From NCBI RefSeq assembly GCF_900114705.1, contig NZ_FOTW01000025.1:1-64000 (forward strand): a stretch of 64,000 bases of DNA, read 5' to 3'. The notes below the pieces were generated by a model. It saw nothing but the letters and a program-made list of their open reading frames with translations, did no database searches and was not told the DNA's origin. The translations under genes were made by a program, and so were the position numbers. Of this stretch, positions 42,328 to 50,197 are shown piece after piece. Source of the DNA: Rugamonas rubra (GTDB lineage Bacteria; Pseudomonadota; Gammaproteobacteria; Burkholderiales; Burkholderiaceae_D). Numbering within the stretch: position 1 is the stretch's first letter; each line of letters starts with the position of its first letter.

Positions 42328-43923
42328 CTAGCGGCCTAGCCGCAGGGTGTTAGCACCATGGCGGACGGCGGGCAAGGCCGCTGCTGCCTGGCGCTCGTCG
42401 AGCTTGAACACGCTGACCACCTGGGCCAGCTGGGCCGCCTGATCCTGCATCGCCTCGGCGGCGGCGGCCGCCTGCTCCACCAACGCCGCGTTCTGCTGCG
42501 TCACCTGGTCCATTTGCGTGATCGCCTGGTTCACCTGTTCGATGCCGGCGGTCTGCTCGTGGGTCGCGGCGCTGATCTCGGCCATGATGTCGGCCACCCG
42601 TTTGACGCTGTCGACGATCTCCGTCATGGTCGTGCCGGCCTCGCCGACCAGCTTGCTGCCGGCGTCGACCTTGTCCACCGAATCGTCGATCAGGCCCTTG
42701 ATCTCCTTGGCGGCGGTGGCCGAGCGGTGCGCCAGGTTGCGCACCTCGGACGCCACCACGGCGAAGCCACGGCCTTGTTCGCCGGCCCGGGCCGCCTCCA
42801 CTGCCGCATTCAAAGCCAAAATATTCGTTTGGAAGGCGATGCCGTCGATCACGCCGATGATGTCGGCGATCTTGCGCGAGGAGGCGTTGATCGAGCTCAT
42901 CGTGTCGACCACCTGGGCCACCACCGCGCCGCCCCTGCTGGCCACGGCCGAGGCGCTGGCCGCCAGGCCGTTGGCTTGGCGCGCGTTGTCGGCGTTCTGT
43001 TTGACGGTGGAGGTCAGCTCCTCCATCGACGAGGCGGTCTCCTCCAGCGAACTGGCCTGCTGCTCGGTGCGCGAGGACAGGTCCAGGTTGCCGGCGGCGA
43101 TCTCGCTGGAGGCGGTGGCGATGGTGTCGGTGCCGCTGCGGATCTGCGTGACGATGCCGGCCAGGTGCTGTTGCATCGCCTTCATGCGGAACAACACGCT
43201 GACGCTGTCGCCGGCGTCGGTCTCGACGCGGCGCGAGAAGTCGCCGGTCGAGATGTCGTTTGCCACCTCGACCGCGTAGGCCGGCTCGCCGCCGATCAGG
43301 CGCATGATGTTGTTGACCAGCCAGAAGGCGATGCCGCCGCCCAGCACCACGGCCAGCAGCGCCAGGCCGACGCTGACCACCAGCATCTTGCGGGTGAAGT
43401 CGACGACGTCCTGCTTGGTCTGCTTGACCTCGGCGTTCTTCTCCTTGATGAAGTCGAGCAACTTGGTGCGCATTTCCCGCCAGACCGGGGTTTCTTGCTG
43501 TTTCAGCACGCCGACGGCGGCGGGCTGGTCTTCCTTGACGACGGCGAGGATCTTGCCGTGCAGCGCGGCCTGGCGCTCGCGCAGCGCGTTGACGTCCTGG
43601 AAGATCTTTTGCGCCGCCGGCCGCGCCTTGGCCAGCTCCTGGGCGAGATCGCTTTGTTCCTTGAACGATTTGCCGGCGTCCTCCAGGTTCTTGTAGCCGG
43701 TCGGGTTGGCCGGGTCGATCACCACGTTGCGCAGCGCCTGGCCCATCTGCAAGCCCTGCGCGTACATATTGGTGGAGGCCGACAGCAAGGCCTGGTCCTG
43801 TTCGAGGAAGCTGGAGAACTGGTTCTTGGCGTTTTGCATGCCGACCAGGGCGACGCCGATCGCGCAGATGAAGAAGAGAAACACCAAACCCATGCACAAC
43901 ATCATTTTTGTCTTGAGTTTCAT
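42328..43923 (-). CDS. Methyl-accepting chemotaxis protein (4HB sensor)
   Basis: 531 residues: TM1 about 9-32, a four-helix-bundle-like periplasmic sensor (SSFLEQDQALLSASTNMYAQGL ... QETPVWREMRTKLLDFIKEK), TM2 about 188-208, HAMP, and a full cytoplasmic signalling domain with the hairpin tip IIGVIDGIAFQTNILALNAAVEAARAGEQGRGFAVVASEVRNLA. Methylation helices flank the tip. No C-terminal NWETF-type tether is visible. It controls CheA activity at the pole in response to a ligand not identifiable here. ATG 43923 starts at the MKLKTKMML basic stretch before TM1. Single gene, convergent with the small membrane protein gene. Confidence 0.94.
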   Translation of the reverse strand: MKLKTKMMLCMGLVFLFFICAIGVALVGMQNAKNQFSSFLEQDQALLSASTNMYAQGLQMGQALRNVVIDPANPTGYKNLEDAGKSFKEQSDLAQELAKARPAAQKIFQDVNALRERQAALHGKILAVVKEDQPAAVGVLKQQETPVWREMRTKLLDFIKEKNAEVKQTKQDVVDFTRKMLVVSVGLALLAVVLGGGIAFWLVNNIMRLIGGEPAYAVEVANDISTGDFSRRVETDAGDSVSVLFRMKAMQQHLAGIVTQIRSGTDTIATASSEIAAGNLDLSSRTEQQASSLEETASSMEELTSTVKQNADNARQANGLAASASAVASRGGAVVAQVVDTMSSINASSRKIADIIGVIDGIAFQTNILALNAAVEAARAGEQGRGFAVVASEVRNLAHRSATAAKEIKGLIDDSVDKVDAGSKLVGEAGTTMTEIVDSVKRVADIMAEISAATHEQTAGIEQVNQAITQMDQVTQQNAALVEQAAAAAEAMQDQAAQLAQVVSVFKLDERQAAAALPAVRHGANTLRLGR

Positions 43924-44112
43924 TGGATCGCAATCGTGAGAGATGTTGTTGGGCAACGCCGCAGGCGGCCTCGTCTTTCTGCTGGGAAAGTTTAACATGG
44001 GGCCGTTGCGGGCTTCGGCGCAAATGGCCGGAAGTGTTGCTTTATCGTCATAGCGGCCGACGCCGACGCGCCCCGGCCGCAGGCGGCGGCCGCGCCCCGG
44101 CCGGCCGACCTG

Positions 44113-44349
44113 GTGCAGGACAACGCCCAACGCACCGATCTGGGCGACTTCCAAATGGTCGTCATCACCGCGCTGGCCGTGCTGATCTACGCCGTCTCCA
44201 CGGTCGAGTTCATGGAGCGCATCGAGTTCCGCCGGGTGGTGACCATGCCCGACGTCGACGTCGACGCCACGCTGCTGGCCATTTTCACGCTGGGCCAGGC
44301 GGCGTATCTGGGCAGGAAGGCGGCGGGCGAGGGGCCGCCGGCGAATTAG
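44113..44349 (+). CDS. Short membrane protein or C-terminal fragment of a larger one
   Basis: About 78 residues from a GTG at 44113. The frame is open from 43996, so the start is uncertain. Two hydrophobic segments: FQMVVITALAVLIYAVSTVEFM and ATLLAIFTLGQAAYLGRKAA. The order LGDFQMVVITALAV...DVDATLLAIFTLGQAAYLGRKA resembles the end of longer membrane proteins that finish with DATLLALMGISSGTYLGFK-type sequences, so this may be a truncated remnant. No clear ribosome site; a Pro/Ala-rich linker precedes it. It lies between divergent chemoreceptor and hydrolase genes. Confidence 0.5.
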   Translation: MQDNAQRTDLGDFQMVVITALAVLIYAVSTVEFMERIEFRRVVTMPDVDVDATLLAIFTLGQAAYLGRKAAGEGPPAN

Positions 44350-44469
44350 AGCGTTTCCACCACCCGTGGCCGGCAGCGCGCATTACAATTGAGAACAATT
44401 TTGCCATCCACGGAGACACGCCCGCCGCGCCGCCACCAGCCGCGCGCCGTCCGGCGCCATAAAAGAGAC

Positions 44470-45309
44470 ATGACAAAACCACAGATCCACTTCGCCCACG
44501 CCAACAGTTACCCGGCCGGCGTCTACCGCCAGTATTTCGCCCTGCTGGAGCAGGACTACGACATCGCCTCGCTCGACATGCACGCCCACAACCCGCGCTT
44601 TCCCGCCGAGGACGGCTGGGCCGCGCTGGTGCAGGAATACATCGCCGAGCTGGAACGGCGCTACAGCGAGCCGGTGATCCTGCTCGGCCATTCGCTGGGC
44701 GGCATGCTCAGCCTGATGGTGGCAAAGCAGCGGCCCGACCTGGCGCGCTGCGTGCTGATGCTCGACGCGCCGGTGGTGGCCGGCTGGCGCGCGCTGTTCT
44801 GGCGCCTGATGAAGCTGACCGGCGGCGCCGACAAGTACTCGCCGGCCAAGTTCTCGGCGCGCCGGCGCAAGGTCTGGCCCAACGTGGCGGCGGCGCACGC
44901 CCACTTCGCCGCCAAGGACCTGTTCGCCGCCTGGGCGCCCGGCGTGCTGGACGACTACATGGCGGCCGGCCTGGTGCCGCACCCGGAGGGGGTGCAGCTG
45001 CGCTTCACCCGCGAGGCCGAGACGGCCGTCTACCGAAGCCTGCCGCACCACCTGGGCCGGCTGGTGCGCGGCCGCTTCCCGGTGCCGATCGGCTTCATCG
45101 GCGGCACCGACTCGTGGGAGACCAGCCAGTCCGGCCTGGGCCACACGCGCGCGCTGGTGGGCCGGCATTTCCGCCTGCTGCCCGGCGGCCACCTGTTCCC
45201 GATGGAGTCGCCGGCGCTGGCGGCCGAGGCGACGGGCGAGATGTTGACCGATTTGTTGGGCGGGAAATACCACTCGGCCAAGGCGGCTAAGACCCTGCAG
45301 CGCGCCTAG
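44470..45309 (+). CDS. Alpha/beta-fold hydrolase
   Basis: 279 residues. Oxyanion and nucleophile motifs are FAHANSYPAGVY near the N-terminus and LLGHSLGGMLSL (Ser about 75). The acid residue probably lies in IGFIGGTDSWE and the His in LLPGGHLFPME. No signal peptide, so cytoplasmic. The substrate is unknown; the family includes esterases and lactonases. ATG 44470 follows AAAAGAGAC. The gene ends 118 bp before dcd. Confidence 0.85.
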   Translation: MTKPQIHFAHANSYPAGVYRQYFALLEQDYDIASLDMHAHNPRFPAEDGWAALVQEYIAELERRYSEPVILLGHSLGGMLSLMVAKQRPDLARCVLMLDAPVVAGWRALFWRLMKLTGGADKYSPAKFSARRRKVWPNVAAAHAHFAAKDLFAAWAPGVLDDYMAAGLVPHPEGVQLRFTREAETAVYRSLPHHLGRLVRGRFPVPIGFIGGTDSWETSQSGLGHTRALVGRHFRLLPGGHLFPMESPALAAEATGEMLTDLLGGKYHSAKAAKTLQRA

Positions 45310-45427
45310 TGGCGCCGAAAGTACTCTCGAAAACGGGTTTTTTCGCGTAAAATCGCGTCCCAAGGTCGGCGTCGCGCGCCGCGCGCGCTCTGGCCTATTC
45401 CCGATTTCTTTAGAAAATGCCTTAGCG

Positions 45428-45994
45428 ATGACGATTAAAAGCGATAAATGGATACGCCGGATGGCGGAACAACACGGAATGATCTCTCCGTTCGAGCCGG
45501 GCCAGGTGCGCGAGTCCGACGGTCGCAAGGTGATCTCCTACGGCACCTCGTCCTACGGCTACGACATCCGCTGCGCCAACGAGTTCAAGATCTTCACCAA
45601 CATCAACAGCACCATCGTCGACCCGAAGAACTTCGACTCGAACTCCTTCGTCGACGTGCAGAGCGACGTCTGCATCATCCCGCCGAACTCCTTCGCGCTG
45701 GCGCGCACCATCGAGTATTTTAAGATTCCGCGCAGCGTGCTGACGATCTGCCTGGGCAAGTCGACCTACGCCCGCTGCGGCATCATCGTCAACGTCACGC
45801 CGTTCGAACCCGAGTGGGAAGGCTATGTGACGCTGGAGTTCTCCAACACCACGCCGCTGCCGGCCAAGATCTACGCCGGCGAGGGCTGCGCCCAGGTGCT
45901 GTTCTTCGAAAGCGACGAGGAGTGCGAGACCTCGTACAAGGACCGCAACGGCAAGTACCAGGGCCAGCAGGGCGTCACGCTGCCCAAGGCCTGA
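45428..45994 (+). CDS. dcd: dCTP deaminase
   Basis: 188 residues, the normal Dcd size. Signature segments are GTSSYGYDIRCANEFKIF, the catalytic region CLGKSTYARCGIIVNVTPFEPEWEGYVTLEFSNTTPLPAKIYAGEGCAQVLFFE, and the C-terminal DRNGKYQGQQGVTLPKA. It converts dCTP to dUTP, feeding thymidylate synthesis. ATG 45428 gives the standard MTIKSDKWIRRMAE start. Single gene with its own hairpin terminator-like element downstream. Confidence 0.97.
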   Translation: MTIKSDKWIRRMAEQHGMISPFEPGQVRESDGRKVISYGTSSYGYDIRCANEFKIFTNINSTIVDPKNFDSNSFVDVQSDVCIIPPNSFALARTIEYFKIPRSVLTICLGKSTYARCGIIVNVTPFEPEWEGYVTLEFSNTTPLPAKIYAGEGCAQVLFFESDEECETSYKDRNGKYQGQQGVTLPKA

Positions 45995-46009
45995 TCTCAA
46001 GGCCAGATC

Positions 46010-46034
46010 TTTACCTGCCTTTACCTGCCTTTAC
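46010..46034 (+). promoter_or_regulatory. Three phased TTTAC repeats (CpxR-box-like) upstream of the FlxA-like gene
   Basis: TTTAC occurs at 46010-46014, 46020-46024 and 46030-46034, exactly 10 bp apart; the first two sit in a perfect repeat of TTTACCTGCC. The TTTAC-N5-TTTAC spacing is that of CpxR boxes (GTAAA-N5-GTAAA on the other strand). A CpxR-like gene is encoded 1.9 kb downstream, with a second array at its own promoter. Confidence 0.55.
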
Positions 46035-46063
46035 ACGGCCCGCCATTGATACGGCGGGCCGTG
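46034..46063 (+). terminator. Hairpin after dcd
   Basis: CACGGCCCGCC (46034-46044) and GGCGGGCCGTG (46053-46063) form a perfect 11-bp stem with an 8-nt loop. No T run follows, so it may slow or stop transcription only in part. It lies between the TTTAC repeats and the FlxA-like gene. Confidence 0.5.
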
Positions 46064-46108
46064 TGCCGTTAACATCATTGAAGGAACTTTAATGATGACG
46101 GAGGCGAT

Positions 46109-46459
46109 ATGGTAACGGCGGTTGGATCGAGTACGGCGGCGGCGAGCGCGAGCAGCGGCAGCGACAACAGCAGCGCCATCGCGGCCCTGCAAAAGCAGTT
46201 GGTGGCGGCGCAGAAGGACTTGACCGAGGCGGCCAAGGACACCTCGGAGGCCGGCCAAGAAAAGACCAAGCTGCTGACGGCGCAGATCCAGGCCATCCAG
46301 GCGCAGATCGCCCAGTTGCAGGCGGCCGCCGCGCAGAAGGCGGCGCTGGCGCAGAGCGGCCAGTCCGGCGGCGGCGCGGCGGCGGCGCAGGCCACCGAGC
46401 AGGCGCAAAGCCGCTCGCAGTACTCCACCGTCGGCAGTGTGATCGACACCCAGGCCTAG
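46109..46459 (+). CDS. FlxA-like protein
   Basis: 116 residues with a long heptad helix: SSAIAALQKQLVAAQKDLTEAAKD and EKTKLLTAQIQAIQAQIAQLQAAAAQ form a predicted coiled coil, flanked by Ser/Gly/Ala-rich tails, as in FlxA-family proteins. No signal peptide. The role is unclear even in model species, where flxA is under flagellar control. ATG 46109 has GGAGG 8 bases before it. Three CpxR-box-like TTTAC repeats lie 75-99 bp upstream, which would place it in the local envelope-stress regulon rather than (or in addition to) a flagellar one. Confidence 0.75.
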   Translation: MVTAVGSSTAAASASSGSDNSSAIAALQKQLVAAQKDLTEAAKDTSEAGQEKTKLLTAQIQAIQAQIAQLQAAAAQKAALAQSGQSGGGAAAAQATEQAQSRSQYSTVGSVIDTQA

Positions 46460-46486
46460 TGTCGCCCGTGGCGGCCTAGTCGACGC

Positions 46487-47920
46487 TCAGGGCGCGCCGC
46501 GCCGCTGCAGCACCGGCAGCACGATCTCCACGCACAGGCCGCCGTCGGGCCGGTTGCTGGCGACGATGCTGCCGCCGTGCGCCTGCACCACGTGCTGGGC
46601 GATGGCCAGGCCGAGGCCGTGGCCGTCGGTGCTCTTGTGGGTGTCGTTGGCGCGGAAGAAGGGGCGGAAGATCGCCTCCAGGTCGGCCGGCGCCACGCCG
46701 GGGCCACGGTCGAGCACGCGGATGTGCAGGCGCTGCGCGTCGGGCAGGCAGCGCAGTTGCAGTTGCACCACGCCGCCTTCGGGGCTGTGCTTGATGGCGT
46801 TGCGCACCACGTTCTCGATGGCGCGGCCGAGCAGCTCGGCCTGGCCGAGCACCAGCACGTCGGCCTCGGCCTCGCCCTCCTGCACCACGCTGCGCTGCTG
46901 GCTGGCGGCCTCGAAGCGGGCGTCGCCGCCGATCTGGTCGAGCAGCTCGGCCATGTCGATTTCCTCCTGCGGCGCGCCGAGGGCGCCGGCCTCGAGCCGG
47001 GCCAGGGTCAGCAGCTCGCCGACCAGCTTGTCCATGCGCACGCTCTCGCGCTCGATGCGTTCCATCGAGGCGGCCGTCTTGTCGGGCTGCTGGTGGGCCA
47101 GGCCGATGGCCGCCTGCAGCCGCGCCAGCGGCGAGCGCAGCTCGTGCGAGACGTCGTGTAGCAGCCGGGTCTGGCCGTCGATCAGCTTGCGCAGGCGCGC
47201 CGTCATGCGGTCGAAGTCGCGGCCCAGGTCGTTGAGTTCGTTGCGCCGCTTGCCGCCGGCGTCGGCGAAGCGGGGCGTCAGGTCGCCGCCGGCGGCGGCC
47301 TCGAAGGCCTGGCGCAGCGCGCGGATGGGGCGCGAGAAGTACCAGGCCAGCAGCACCGCCATCAGCGTGCTAGCCAGCACCGCCGCGATGATCGGCACCC
47401 ATGGCGTCAGCGGTTCAAAGCGCGGACCGCGCGGGCCGCCGGGGCCGCGCATGTCCGGACCGGTGCCGTTGCCGGCGGGGCGCCAGCGGGGTGCCATCGA
47501 GTCGAGTCCCTGCTGGTGCTCGGCCGAGGGCAGGAACAGCAGGTAGCGCTGGCCGTCCTTGGCGCGCACCTGGCGCACCACGCGGTGGCGCTGCTCATGC
47601 TTGAGCAGGTAGTAGGCCTCGACCTGCATGGCCGGCGTGACGATGCGCTCGAGCAGCTCGTGGCCCTTGTCGTCGACGGCGTAGACGCGGTGCCGCTCCA
47701 TGCTGTCGAGCAGGCCGCGCAGCGCCTTGCTGCCGCCGAATTCGAGCGTGGCGGCGGCGGCGTTGATGGCCATCTCGGCCGGCGGGCTGGTGTCGATGTC
47801 CGCCGTCGGGCTGCGCTCCGGATTGCGGTTCTTCAGCCAGATGGCGCCGCCGATGCCGACCGTGGCGGCCAGCTGGGCCAGCAGGATGGAGAGGAAGAAC
47901 TTCCAGAACAGGCGGCCCAC
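46487..47920 (-). CDS. cpxA: Envelope-stress sensor histidine kinase (CpxA-like)
   Basis: 477 residues. TM1 about 5-28, a ~150-residue periplasmic sensor ending in a Pro/Gly-rich stretch (GPDMRGPGGPRGPR), TM2 about 175-197, HAMP, HisKA with H-box LLHDVSHELRSPLAR (about residue 260) and HATPase with NVVRNAIKHSP, DRGPGVAP and HGLGLAIA. The double HELRSP and sensor size are CpxA-like. GTG start at 47920 lies 4 bases after the regulator's stop. It phosphorylates the adjacent CpxR-like protein; a CpxP/Spy-like protein is encoded divergently, completing the usual Cpx set. Confidence 0.87.
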   Translation of the reverse strand: MGRLFWKFFLSILLAQLAATVGIGGAIWLKNRNPERSPTADIDTSPPAEMAINAAAATLEFGGSKALRGLLDSMERHRVYAVDDKGHELLERIVTPAMQVEAYYLLKHEQRHRVVRQVRAKDGQRYLLFLPSAEHQQGLDSMAPRWRPAGNGTGPDMRGPGGPRGPRFEPLTPWVPIIAAVLASTLMAVLLAWYFSRPIRALRQAFEAAAGGDLTPRFADAGGKRRNELNDLGRDFDRMTARLRKLIDGQTRLLHDVSHELRSPLARLQAAIGLAHQQPDKTAASMERIERESVRMDKLVGELLTLARLEAGALGAPQEEIDMAELLDQIGGDARFEAASQQRSVVQEGEAEADVLVLGQAELLGRAIENVVRNAIKHSPEGGVVQLQLRCLPDAQRLHIRVLDRGPGVAPADLEAIFRPFFRANDTHKSTDGHGLGLAIAQHVVQAHGGSIVASNRPDGGLCVEIVLPVLQRRGAP

Positions 47921-47924
47921 CGCT

Positions 47925-48614
47925 TCACTCCTTGATCAACTGGTAGCCGAGCCGGTAGACCGTCTGCAGGCAGGAGCGGCCGTCGGCGATGGTGCCGAGC
48001 TTGTGGCGCAGGCTGCTCAGGTGGACGTCGATGTTGCGGTCGAAGCGCGCCATCGGCCGGCCCAGGCCCTGTTCCGACAGGGTGTTCTTGCTGACCGGGC
48101 GGCCGGCGTGGCGGGCCAGCACCTCGAGCAGGTTGAATTCCGTGCTGGTCAGTTCGAGCGGTGCGCCGGCCCAGGTGGCGCGGCGCCGCTCGGGCCACAT
48201 GGTCAGCTGGCCGACGCTCAGTGCGGCGACGGCCGAGGCGTCGAGCGGCGCGCCCTGGGTGCGGCGCAGGATGGCGCGGATGCGCGCGGTCAGCTCGCGC
48301 GGCGTGCAGGGCTTGGCGACGTAGTCGTCGGCGCCCAGTTCGAGGCCGACGATGCGGTCGGTGTCGTCGCCGCGCCCGGTCAGCATCAGGATCGGCAATT
48401 GGCTGCTGGCGCGGATGCGGCGCAACGTCTCCAGGCCGTTCATGCGCGGCATCATGACGTCGAGGATGGCGATGGCGTACAGGCCGGTGAAGGCCTCGGC
48501 GGTGCCGGCCACGCCGTCGTGCACGGCCTTGACCTCGAAACCCTCCTGCTCCAGGTACTCCTGGAACATGCCCACCAGTTCGATGTCGTCGTCTATCAAC
48601 AATACCTTGCTCAT
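47925..48614 (-). CDS. cpxR: Response regulator (CpxR-like, OmpR family)
   Basis: 229 residues: receiver domain with LLIDDDIELVGMFQEYLEQEGFEV, phospho-Asp in AILDVMMPRMNGLETLRRIR and Lys in YVAKPCTPRELTARI, then a winged helix with LTSTEFNLLEVLARHAGRPVSKNTLSEQGLGRPMARFDRNIDVHLSSLRHKLG, which is close to CpxR. ATG 48614 gives the standard MSKVLLIDDD start. Six TTTAC motifs lie in its upstream divergent region, in CpxR-box spacing, pointing to autoregulation. Confidence 0.9.
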   Translation of the reverse strand: MSKVLLIDDDIELVGMFQEYLEQEGFEVKAVHDGVAGTAEAFTGLYAIAILDVMMPRMNGLETLRRIRASSQLPILMLTGRGDDTDRIVGLELGADDYVAKPCTPRELTARIRAILRRTQGAPLDASAVAALSVGQLTMWPERRRATWAGAPLELTSTEFNLLEVLARHAGRPVSKNTLSEQGLGRPMARFDRNIDVHLSSLRHKLGTIADGRSCLQTVYRLGYQLIKE

Positions 48615-48679
48615 TGCAGCGCTTTGTTCCCGTGTCGATGCGGCCATCATAGCAAACCCGGGGTGGCCGCCAGCGCCGA

Positions 48680-48750
48680 TTTACCCGCTTTTACACCGTC
48701 GACAGCGCCGCGCCTTTACACGGATTTACCTTGCGTTTACGGCGCTTTAC
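48680..48750. promoter_or_regulatory. Array of six TTTAC motifs (CpxR boxes) between cpxR-like and cpxP-like genes
   Basis: TTTAC at 48680, 48690, 48715, 48725, 48736 and 48746. Neighbouring copies are 10-11 bp apart (spacers of 5 or 6 bp), matching paired CpxR boxes and placing sites on one face of the helix. The array sits 66 bp upstream of the cpxR-like start and 52 bp upstream of the Spy-like start. Confidence 0.7.
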
Positions 48751-48801
48751 ACGGCCGGCTCGGACAATGGCCACTCCAACAACACACCAAGGATACCCGT
48801 C

Positions 48802-49377
48802 ATGAACCTCCTCCCACCACGTCAATCCGCCGGCAAGGCCGCGCTGCTGCTGGTTTCCGCACTTTCCCTGGCGGGCATGCACGGCGGCGGCGCCGCCGCC
48901 GAGGACGATGTGCACGGCCCGGCCCACGGTGGCCACGCGCCCGGCCACGACGCCGGAGGGCCGCGCGGCCCCTACATGGCGCCGCATGGGGCGGACGGTG
49001 CGCGCAACACGCCGCCCGGCACGGGCCGGCCGCCGTTCGGCCCGGCCGGCATGCCCGGCACGCCGCCGTTCCTGCTCGGCCTGGAGCTGAGCGAAGCGCA
49101 GCAGGACAAGGTGTTCGCGCTGCTGCACGCCCAGGTGCCGTATTTGCGCGAGCAGGAAAAGAGCGCCTGGAAGGCGCACGAGGGCTTGCGCGCGCTGGGC
49201 GCCGCCGTGCCGTTCGACGACGCCAAGGCGGCCGCGCTGGCCCAGGCGGCCGGCCAAGCCCACGCCAACATCATGTTGCAGCAGGTGCGCACCGAGCAGA
49301 AGCTGTTGGCCTTGCTGACGCCGGAGCAGCGCAGGCAGCAGGCCGACGAGGCGCCGCGCCATCCACCGCGCCCCTGA
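48802..49377 (+). CDS. CpxP/Spy-family periplasmic protein
   Basis: 191 residues. Export signal (KAALLLVSALSLAGMHGGGAAA), then a His/Gly/Pro-rich segment (VHGPAHGGHAPGHDAGGPRGP) that could bind metal, and a helical Spy/LTXXQ-type domain: LGLELSEAQQDKVFALLHAQVPYLREQEKSAWKAH and LLALLTPEQRRQ. The LxxEQRxQ end is the family's LTxxQ motif. Such proteins act as periplasmic chaperones or as stress sensors that hold the kinase inactive. ATG 48802; a phased TTTAC array lies upstream. Divergent from the CpxR-like gene. Confidence 0.85.
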   Translation: MNLLPPRQSAGKAALLLVSALSLAGMHGGGAAAEDDVHGPAHGGHAPGHDAGGPRGPYMAPHGADGARNTPPGTGRPPFGPAGMPGTPPFLLGLELSEAQQDKVFALLHAQVPYLREQEKSAWKAHEGLRALGAAVPFDDAKAAALAQAAGQAHANIMLQQVRTEQKLLALLTPEQRRQQADEAPRHPPRP

Positions 49378-49430
49378 AGCGGCGGCATGCAGCGGGCACT
49401 ATTTTTCACCCACCCACCACGGAGACCACC

Positions 49431-50138
49431 ATGTCGATCAGCGCCATCAATTCGAGCAGCGCCACCAGCCAGTTGAGTTTTTTGAGCAGTAGCACACGTA
49501 CCAGCGGCAGCACCGACAGCAACGGCACCGAGGCCGCGCGCGGCGCCGGCCACCACCGGCGGCCGGAGGGCGGCGGCTTGGTCGCCGCAATCGCCAGCGC
49601 TTTGCAGCAGATCGGCGTGGGCGACTCCAGCGGCAGCGCCGCCAGCTCGGCCACGACGAGCGATGCCGGCGCCAGCGACGCCAGCGGCACGACGCAGAGC
49701 GGCGCGCAGGCGCTGGGTAGTTTTTTGCAGGATCTGATGGGCGCCTTGCACGCCCAAGGCAACGAGAGCTCGGCGGCGCCGCCGTACGGCGAGGCGCAGG
49801 GGCAGGGCGGCGGCGCGGGCGGCAGCGGCGGGCCGGGCCGTCTGGAATCGGATCTGCAAAGCCTGATTGCCAAGCTGGGCGGCAGCAGTACCAGCAGTAC
49901 CAGCAGTAGCGGCACCGGCAGCACCGACGCGACCGACGGCAGCACCGACGCGACCGACGGCAGCGCGGGCAGCGACACCACCAGCACGCTGGAGAACTCG
50001 TTCAAGAACCTGCTCGACCAGCTGGGTGGCGGCGACAGCAGCGAGTCCAACAGCAAGCTGGCCAGCTTTCTGCAGGCCTTGTCGAACAATTTGAGCGGCG
50101 CCGGCAGCAGCGGCAACTTGATCAACACGAGCGTTTAA
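49431..50138 (+). CDS. Ser/Gly-rich low-complexity protein of unknown function
   Basis: 235 residues from ATG 49431, with GGAG 9 bases upstream. Composition is dominated by Ser, Gly, Thr and Ala. Two similar short helical units recur: LVAAIASALQQIGVGDSSG, LGSFLQDLMGALHAQG, LENSFKNLLDQLGGGDSSES and LASFLQALSNNLSGAG, separated by flexible linkers. A 21-bp tandem repeat encodes DATDGST twice. No signal peptide. Not recognised; the organisation (short amphipathic helices on flexible spacers) resembles extracellular or adhesin-associated repeat proteins, but this is not a family match. It follows the Spy-like gene on the same strand at a 53-bp distance, so cotranscription is possible. Confidence 0.6.
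   Translation: MSISAINSSSATSQLSFLSSSTRTSGSTDSNGTEAARGAGHHRRPEGGGLVAAIASALQQIGVGDSSGSAASSATTSDAGASDASGTTQSGAQALGSFLQDLMGALHAQGNESSAAPPYGEAQGQGGGAGGSGGPGRLESDLQSLIAKLGGSSTSSTSSSGTGSTDATDGSTDATDGSAGSDTTSTLENSFKNLLDQLGGGDSSESNSKLASFLQALSNNLSGAGSSGNLINTSV
49916..49957 (+). repeat. Perfect 21-bp tandem duplication inside the Ser/Gly-rich gene
   Basis: The unit beginning CGGCAGCACCGACGC occurs at 49916-49936 and again at 49937-49957 without change, adding seven residues per copy. Copy number may vary between strains. Confidence 0.8.
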
Positions 50139-50197
50139 GCAGGCGCGAATGTGCCCAGGCGCCGCAGGGGCGGCGCTATTTATTTGATTGGAGTTTT

